A stretch of DNA of 64,000 nt from DATBLY01 sp963705545 (GTDB lineage Bacteria; Actinomycetota; UBA4738; HRBIN12). Positions within the stretch are counted from its first letter, which is position 1. Each line of letters opens with the position of its first letter. The position numbers were made by a program, and so were the translations under genes. A model generated the notes under the pieces. The model ran no database searches and was not told where the DNA came from. It saw only the letters and a list, made by a program, of their open reading frames with translations. Positions 59,418 through 64,000 of the stretch are shown here, piece by piece. The stretch is taken from positions 444,892 to 508,891 of the forward strand of contig CAVPJX010000002.1 in the NCBI GenBank assembly GCA_963705545.1. Reading direction: 5' to 3'.

Positions 59418-61170
59418 CCGAGAACGCCGCGCCCGCCCCCGGGGCCGAGGTCACCGAGATCCACCCGCCCATCGCCTCGGCCAGCTGCTTCGCGATGTAG
59501 AGGCCCAGGCCCGCGCCCTCGGAGTGGGAGGACGCGGACTCGGATTGGTGGAAGCGCTCGAAGATCCGCTCCTGCTCCTCCGGTGCGATCCCCGGGCCGC
59601 GGTCGGCGACCGTGAACGTCACGGTTCCGGAGGATCGCGACTCGGCGCTCAGCAGCACGGGGACGTCGGTGGGGGAGTACCGGAGCGCGTTCACGAGGAG
59701 GTTCGTGAGGATCTGCGTCAGTCGCTGGCCGTCCACGACGAGCTCGTCCGGCATCCCGTCGCCCGCGATCCGGACCCGATCGGCCGCGTCGCCGAGCCCC
59801 TGTCGGACGTGCGTCATCAGGACCGCCGTCGGCATCGCCTCGGGCACGAGGGTGAGCCTGCCGGCCTCGATCCGAGAGGCGAGGAGCAGGTCCTCGACGA
59901 GCCGGATCAGGCGATCGGTCTGCCCGCGGATGATGTCGAGGAACTCCTGCGTCTCCTCGGGCGAGAGCTGGTCCATCCGGCGCGTCAACGAATCCACGAA
60001 CCCCCGGATCGCCGAGAGCGGGGTCCGGAGCTCGTGGCTCGTGATCGCGACGAAGTCCGACTTCATCTCGTCGAGCTCACGGAGACGATGCAGCGTCTCC
60101 TCCTGCTGGATGCGGAGGCTGCTCGCCTGGACCACCAGCGAGATCTGGTCCGCCAGCCGCCCGAGGAGCAGCAATCGGTCCCGGTCCAGCTCGCCGTCGG
60201 ACGTGCGCTCGTGCAGGATCCCGATGACGTCGTCGCCGGCTCGCAGCGGCACGACGGCCTCGGGCGGATCCGTCCGGAGCTCGGGCCGCGAGAGCTCCTC
60301 CAGGTCGATGGGGCCCGTCCCCTGGACGAACCGAGTGCCGCGATCGTAGCCGGGCGTGCCCCACACCCCGGCGGCGACCAGGCGGTCAGCGCCGACGTCG
60401 GCCGGCTCCACCAACAGGATCCCGAGGGCCTCGCATCCGAGTTCGCGCCCCACCGCCTCCGCGATGGCCTGGATGCCCTCGGCGGCATCGGCCGCCGCGA
60501 CGCCCGCGAGGATCGCCGTGTGGAAGGCCACGAGGTCGCGACGGGCCTCGGCCTCCCGCTCCGCGGCCGCTTCGGCGCGGAGCGCTTCCTCCTCCGCGAG
60601 CCGGGTGCGCTCCAGCGCCCGCTCCGCCTCGCGGCGCATCGACGAGGCGAACAGGCCGGCCACGACGGCGACGACCGCCGCCATCCCCACCCGGAACGCG
60701 ACCGCGGTGACCTGGAACGGGTACAGGACGAAGCTCGCGTCGAGCCAGGCCTCGCGTGCGGTCTCGGAGGCCAGGATCAGCGGCACGGGGGCGAGCGCGC
60801 CCAGCACCCCGTAGCGGATCGCACCCTCGAGCGGCAGGAGGTAGGCCAGCACCCAGGCCGGATCCGAGGGCGTGCGGGCGCTCACCCAGACCAATCCGAG
60901 GGCCGCGACGGTGTCGAGGGCGAACGCGAGGATGCCGAGCGCCCGGAGTTGTCCTGGCGTCTGGGCCCGGTGCGCGGTCCCGACGACCAGGGCGTTGCCG
61001 ATCACGAGAGCGGCGGTCAGCGCGGCCGCGAACGCGCCGGCGAGCGGCCGGGTGCCGGTCCCCGTCGCCGCCTCGACCGCGGTGACGGTCGCGCCGAACA
61101 GGGCGGCCAGCCATCGCAGACGGGCGAGTTGGAGCTCGAGGCGTCGGGTCTGCTCCAGGTCCCGCCTCAT
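59338..61170 (-). CDS. Membrane sensor histidine kinase with GAF domain
   Basis: A 610-residue kinase. N-terminal part has several hydrophobic segments (AGAFAAALTAALVIGNALVV, LGILAFALDTVAALGLVWV, MAAVVAVVAGLFA); then a short coiled coil, a GAF domain (AILAGVAAADAAEGIQAIAE to LADQISLVVQASSLRIQQEE), the H-box DFVAITSHELRTPLSAIRGF and ATPase boxes LLVNALRYSPTDVPVLLSAE, DRGPGIAPEEQERIFERFH and GAGLGLYIAKQLAEAMGG. GGAAGGAG fixes ATG 61170. Ligand unknown; the adjacent single-domain receiver is the obvious partner. Confidence 0.9.
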   Translation of the reverse strand: MRRDLEQTRRLELQLARLRWLAALFGATVTAVEAATGTGTRPLAGAFAAALTAALVIGNALVVGTAHRAQTPGQLRALGILAFALDTVAALGLVWVSARTPSDPAWVLAYLLPLEGAIRYGVLGALAPVPLILASETAREAWLDASFVLYPFQVTAVAFRVGMAAVVAVVAGLFASSMRREAERALERTRLAEEEALRAEAAAEREAEARRDLVAFHTAILAGVAAADAAEGIQAIAEAVGRELGCEALGILLVEPADVGADRLVAAGVWGTPGYDRGTRFVQGTGPIDLEELSRPELRTDPPEAVVPLRAGDDVIGILHERTSDGELDRDRLLLLGRLADQISLVVQASSLRIQQEETLHRLRELDEMKSDFVAITSHELRTPLSAIRGFVDSLTRRMDQLSPEETQEFLDIIRGQTDRLIRLVEDLLLASRIEAGRLTLVPEAMPTAVLMTHVRQGLGDAADRVRIAGDGMPDELVVDGQRLTQILTNLLVNALRYSPTDVPVLLSAESRSSGTVTFTVADRGPGIAPEEQERIFERFHQSESASSHSEGAGLGLYIAKQLAEAMGGWISVTSAPGAGAAFSVTIPSSRGLLVPAPLSGVGRSGRTAS

Positions 61171-61194
61171 CGGCACTCCTTCCATGGCGGCCGA

Positions 61195-61200
61195 TACACT
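61195..61200 (+). promoter_or_regulatory. -10 box TACACT of ffh
   Basis: TACACT would start the transcript about 40 nt before ffh. Confidence 0.35.
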
Positions 61201-61246
61201 GCGTGCTCGAGGCGCACGCTGCCGCCGAGCCCGCGCCCTACCTGAC

Positions 61247-62614
61247 ATGTTCGACACCCTCACGGACCGCCTGAACGGCGTCTTCAAGAAGCTCCGCTCG
61301 CGGGGCAAGCTCCACCCCAGGCAGGTGGATGCCGCGCTCGCCGACATCCGCACGGCGTTGCTCGAGGCCGACGTCGCGGTCGAGGTGGCGGACGACCTGC
61401 TCGAGCGGGTCCGCGCCCGGGCGCTCGGCGAAGAGGTGATGAAGAGCCTCACGCCGGGGCAGCAGGTCGTGAAGGTGGTCGACGAGGAGCTCACGGTGAC
61501 GCTCGGCGGCGAGCACCATCCCTTCACCTTCCCGTCGTCCGCTGTGCCGGCCGTCGTGATGATGGCCGGGGTCCAGGGCTCCGGGAAGACCACGGCGGCG
61601 GCGAAACTCGCGCGCCATCTCAAGGCGAAAGGCAAGCGGCCCCTGCTCGTCGCCGCGGACCTGGAGCGCCCGGCCGCGATCGAGCAGCTGCGGACCCTCG
61701 GTCACGAGATCGGCGTCCCGGTCGTGTCCGATGGCCGCGACCCCGTGAAGGTGGCGAAGAGCGCCCTGAAGGAGGCCGCACGCCAGCAGGCCGACGTCGT
61801 GATCATCGACACCGCGGGGCGGCTGCACGTCGACGAGGACATGATGAAGCAGGCCCGCCGGATCAAGGAGGCGACGAAGCCGCACCACGTCCTGATGGCG
61901 GCGGACGCGATGACCGGGCAGGACGCGATCGTGCAGGCGCGCGCCTTCATGCGCGACGTCGACACCACCGGGTTCGTCCTGACCAAGCTCGACGGCGACG
62001 CGCGTGGTGGCGCCGCGCTCTCGATCACGGCGGTCACGGGCCGGCCGGTGTTCTTCGTGGGGACCGGCGAGAAGACCGAGGACCTGGAACCCTTCTACCC
62101 CGACCGGATGGCGGGGCGGATCCTGGGGATGGGCGACGTGCTCAGCCTGATCGACAAGGCGCAGGAGACGATGGACCAGGAGGCCGCCCGAGCCTCGGCC
62201 GAGCAGCTCCTCGCCGGGCGATTCACGCTGGACGACTTCCTGGTGCAGCTCCGCGAGATGCGGAAGATGGGCCCGATCGGGGACCTGCTGAAGATGCTCC
62301 CCGGCGTCCCCGGTGGGAAGAACGCGCTGCAGGACGTCGCAGGGCAGATCGACGAGGGGGAGCTCGGGCGGGCCGAAGCCATCATCTGTTCGATGACCCC
62401 GGAGGAGCGGCGCGAACCCGCTATCATCCATGGGTCCCGGCGCCTGAGGATCGCCAACGGCTCGGGAACCACCACCGCCGACGTCAACGGGCTGCTGAAG
62501 GACTTCGAGGGCGCCCGCAAGATGATGCGGACGATGATGGGGGGCAAGCGGGTCCCCGGGATGCTGCGGATGCCCGCCGGGCCGCCCCAAGGCAAGGCCA
62601 GGAAGAAGCGCTGA
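61247..62614 (+). CDS. ffh: Signal recognition particle protein Ffh
   Basis: A 455-residue SRP54. N domain MFDTLTDRLNGVFKKLRSRG; G1 loop GVQGSGKTT at 108-116; DLERPAAIEQLRTLG; IIDTAGRLHVDEDMMKQ; LTKLDGDARGGAALSI. The Met-rich M domain starts near residue 310 (MRKMGPIGDLLKMLPGVPGG, MMRTMMGGKRVPGMLRMP) and binds signal peptides and 4.5S RNA. Confidence 0.97.
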   Translation: MFDTLTDRLNGVFKKLRSRGKLHPRQVDAALADIRTALLEADVAVEVADDLLERVRARALGEEVMKSLTPGQQVVKVVDEELTVTLGGEHHPFTFPSSAVPAVVMMAGVQGSGKTTAAAKLARHLKAKGKRPLLVAADLERPAAIEQLRTLGHEIGVPVVSDGRDPVKVAKSALKEAARQQADVVIIDTAGRLHVDEDMMKQARRIKEATKPHHVLMAADAMTGQDAIVQARAFMRDVDTTGFVLTKLDGDARGGAALSITAVTGRPVFFVGTGEKTEDLEPFYPDRMAGRILGMGDVLSLIDKAQETMDQEAARASAEQLLAGRFTLDDFLVQLREMRKMGPIGDLLKMLPGVPGGKNALQDVAGQIDEGELGRAEAIICSMTPEERREPAIIHGSRRLRIANGSGTTTADVNGLLKDFEGARKMMRTMMGGKRVPGMLRMPAGPPQGKARKKR

Positions 62615-62654
62615 GAGGCGCCGAAGGCGCCGAGGAACGTGAAGGACTGAGGAC

Positions 62655-63221
62655 ATGGCAACCAGGATCAGGCTCCGGCGGTTGGGGGCGAACAAGCGGC
62701 CCTTCTACCGCGTGGTCGTGGCCGACCAGCGGAGCCCCCGTGACGGCCGGTTCATCGAGAACATCGGGAAGTACCATCCCCTCGAGGACCCGTCGCTGAT
62801 CGAGATCGACGAGGAGCGCGCGCTGCATTGGCTCCGCGTCGGGGCTCAGCCCTCCGATCAGGTGCGCAACCTCATGGTCAAGGTCGGGATCTGGGATCGC
62901 TTCGTGCAGGAGCGCCCGGCCGCGGCCAAGCTCGTGAAGAAGCCGCGGGACGGGGCGGAGGAGAAGCCGAAGCTGTCGAAGAAGGCCCAGGCGAAGGCCG
63001 CCGCGGAGGCCGAGGCCGCCCTCGCGCCGCCTCCCGAGGTCGAAGAGGTCGCCGCCCCCGTCGAGGAGGTCGCCGCCCCCGTCGAGGAGGCGCCGGCGCC
63101 GGTGGAGGAAGCTCCGGCCGTGGAGCCGGTCGAGCCGAGCGCGGAGATCGTCGAGGAGCCCGCAGCGACCGAGGCCGACGCCGCCTCGTCGCCCGACGCC
63201 GGCCGACGACACGCCGGGTGA
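62655..63221 (+). CDS. rpsP: 30S ribosomal protein S16 with long acidic tail, probably frameshifted at 3' end
   Basis: The S16 core (MATRIRLRRLGANKRPFYRV to VGIWDRFVQERP) is followed by a Lys patch and a Pro/Ala/Glu tail with two identical 21-bp units coding VAAPVEE. As written the frame stops at 63221 after DAGRRHAG. Skipping one base near 63195 instead gives PADDTPGDAADASAEEAEPE to a TGA at 63262-63264 that overlaps the KH gene in GTGA. Acidic tails of this kind are normal in actinobacterial S16, so the true protein probably ends there. Confidence 0.9.
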   Translation: MATRIRLRRLGANKRPFYRVVVADQRSPRDGRFIENIGKYHPLEDPSLIEIDEERALHWLRVGAQPSDQVRNLMVKVGIWDRFVQERPAAAKLVKKPRDGAEEKPKLSKKAQAKAAAEAEAALAPPPEVEEVAAPVEEVAAPVEEAPAPVEEAPAVEPVEPSAEIVEEPAATEADAASSPDAGRRHAG

Positions 63222-63260
63222 CGCCGCCGATGCGTCCGCCGAGGAGGCGGAGCCCGAGGC

Positions 63261-63491
63261 GTGAAGGAGCTCGTCGAGTTCCTCGCGCGCGAGCTCGTCG
63301 ACGATCCCGACGCCGTCCGCGTCACCGAGACGCTCGACGACCGGGGAGCCGTCCTCACGCTCTCGGTCGCGCCCGACGACATGGGCAAGGTGATCGGCCG
63401 GGGCGGCCGCACCGCCCGAGCGCTCCGCGCCGTCGTCCGGGCGGCCGCGACCCGTCAGGGCATCTCCGCGCGCGTCGACATCGTCGACTGA
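63261..63491 (+). CDS. KH-domain RNA-binding protein (KhpA type)
   Basis: A 76-residue protein: VKELVEFLARELVDDPDAVR, then MGKVIGRGGRTARALRAVVR with the GxxG loop as GRGG. Works with KhpB in RNA handling. Always between rpsP and rimM in actinobacteria. GTG start. Confidence 0.93.
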   Translation: MKELVEFLARELVDDPDAVRVTETLDDRGAVLTLSVAPDDMGKVIGRGGRTARALRAVVRAAATRQGISARVDIVD

Positions 63492-63497
63492 TCCGCG

Positions 63498-64000
63498 ATG
63501 GACGAGCCGACCGTCGTCGTCGGCCGGATCACGAAGGCCCATGGGCTCCGCGGCGAGGTGGCCGTCCAGGTCCTGTCCGACAACCCGGATCGCTTCGCCG
63601 GAGGAGCCGAGGTGTTCCTCGAGGACGGCCGCGCGTTGCGAGTGGTCGCTTCACGGTGGACGGGGTCTCGGCTGCTGGTCGCCTTCGAAGGGGTCGAGGA
63701 TCGCACCACCGCAGATGGGCTCCGCGGCCGCTCGCTCGTCGTGCCTCGATCGATGCTCCCGGAGTTGTCCGACGGTGAGTACTGGCCGCACCAGGTGATC
63801 GGGTGCGAGGTCGTGACCGAGACGGGGCGATCGCTCGGACGGGTGAGCGACGTGATCGAGAACCCGGCCAACGACCTCTGGGCGGCCCTCGACGACGACG
63901 GCGTCGAGACGCTGATCCCCGCGATCCGCGAGGTGGTCATCGAGGTGGACGTCGGTCGCGGTCGGATCGTCGTGCGGGATCTACCCGGGCTCACGACCTC
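63498..64000 (+). CDS. rimM: Ribosome maturation factor RimM, 3' end outside window
   Basis: The first 167 residues: VVVGRITKAHGLRGEVAVQV, EVFLEDGRALRVVASRW and the PRC-barrel part LSDGEYWPHQVIGCEV, ENPANDLWAAL, LIPAIREVVIEVDVGRGRIV. RimM binds S19 during 30S assembly. Incomplete at the window edge. Confidence 0.94.
   Translation, partial: MDEPTVVVGRITKAHGLRGEVAVQVLSDNPDRFAGGAEVFLEDGRALRVVASRWTGSRLLVAFEGVEDRTTADGLRGRSLVVPRSMLPELSDGEYWPHQVIGCEVVTETGRSLGRVSDVIENPANDLWAALDDDGVETLIPAIREVVIEVDVGRGRIVVRDLPGLTT

Noticed and set aside
62616..62631. Hairpin GGCGCC-GAA-GGCGCC between ffh and rpsP as terminator
   Set aside because: Only a 6-bp stem with a 3-nt loop and no U-tract; rpsP probably needs read-through or its own promoter. 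Undecided, so not listed.

Overview
The window is a very GC-rich bacterial chromosome segment, most likely from a deep-branching actinobacterium (Actinomycetota). The backbone runs FAH hydrolase-gltX, ppk/Nudix, HU, cofC, ddl, thiL, rpmB, recG, rsmD-coaD, a DivIVA/SepIVA-like coiled-coil protein, YceD (DUF177), rpmF, rnc, mutM, acylphosphatase, smc, ftsY, ffh, rpsP, a KH protein and rimM. As I recall it, much the same set lies in Mycobacterium tuberculosis between about Rv2993c and Rv2907c. F420 synthesis (CofC), frequent GTG starts and many leaderless-type promoters fit this. An ATP-type PEP carboxykinase and an isocitrate dehydrogenase with a Thermus-type C-terminal extension are less typical of well-studied actinobacteria. 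I cannot name a species.

Layout. 1-3.9 kb: FAH-family protein, gltX, a broken MFS transporter and a small Cys-rich protein. 4.0-7.3 kb: an accessory stretch with remains of secreted-protein genes (lamin-tail domain, ELWxxDGT repeat), an opine-dehydrogenase-like enzyme, two small enzymes and a short unknown protein that has a second copy at 21.7 kb. 7.7-16.9 kb: a light-response and lipid-modification region with photolyase, a CarH-type B12 photoreceptor, a secreted DUF4397 protein, a coupled flavoprotein/DUF1365/cyclopropane-type methyltransferase operon, an acyl-ACP desaturase, an SDR and an SRPBCC protein. 16.9-18.1 kb: an RTX-repeat secreted protein and the remnant of a second copy. 18.2-23.1 kb: a decayed genomic island between an exact 44-bp copy of the tRNA-Glu 3' half and tRNA-Glu itself, with a ruined tyrosine recombinase next to the tRNA and small secreted or membrane proteins separated by a dispersed repeat. 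23.1-28 kb: a TSUP permease and a polyphosphate operon (ppk, CYTH-CHAD, Nudix). 28-42 kb: ArsR-type regulator, icd (frameshifted), tRNA-Gln, lipoprotein, HU, cold-shock-like protein, cofC, acyltransferase, a Cys/Met PLP enzyme, ddl, PRTase, pckA, thiL-thiD, thioredoxin-like lipoprotein, rpmB. 42-49.6 kb: a large cyclase/ATPase, a tandem AsnC-domain protein, recG and a LuxR-type response regulator. 49.7-64 kb: the rsmD-to-rimM housekeeping run, with a receiver protein and a histidine kinase between ftsY and ffh.

The most interesting system is the 7.7-16.9 kb region. The regulator carries the W-x9-EH and DxHxxG signatures of adenosylcobalamin light sensors. A TGCATnGGTT-like motif recurs in the promoter regions of the regulator, the DUF4397 gene and the divergent flavoprotein/desaturase genes. 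I infer a light-triggered regulon that repairs DNA and remodels membrane fatty acids. The second point is promoter organisation: in many genes a TAnnnT hexamer ends exactly 6 nt before the start codon. Several single-base frame breaks (MFS, icd, rpsP) may be assembly errors rather than biology.
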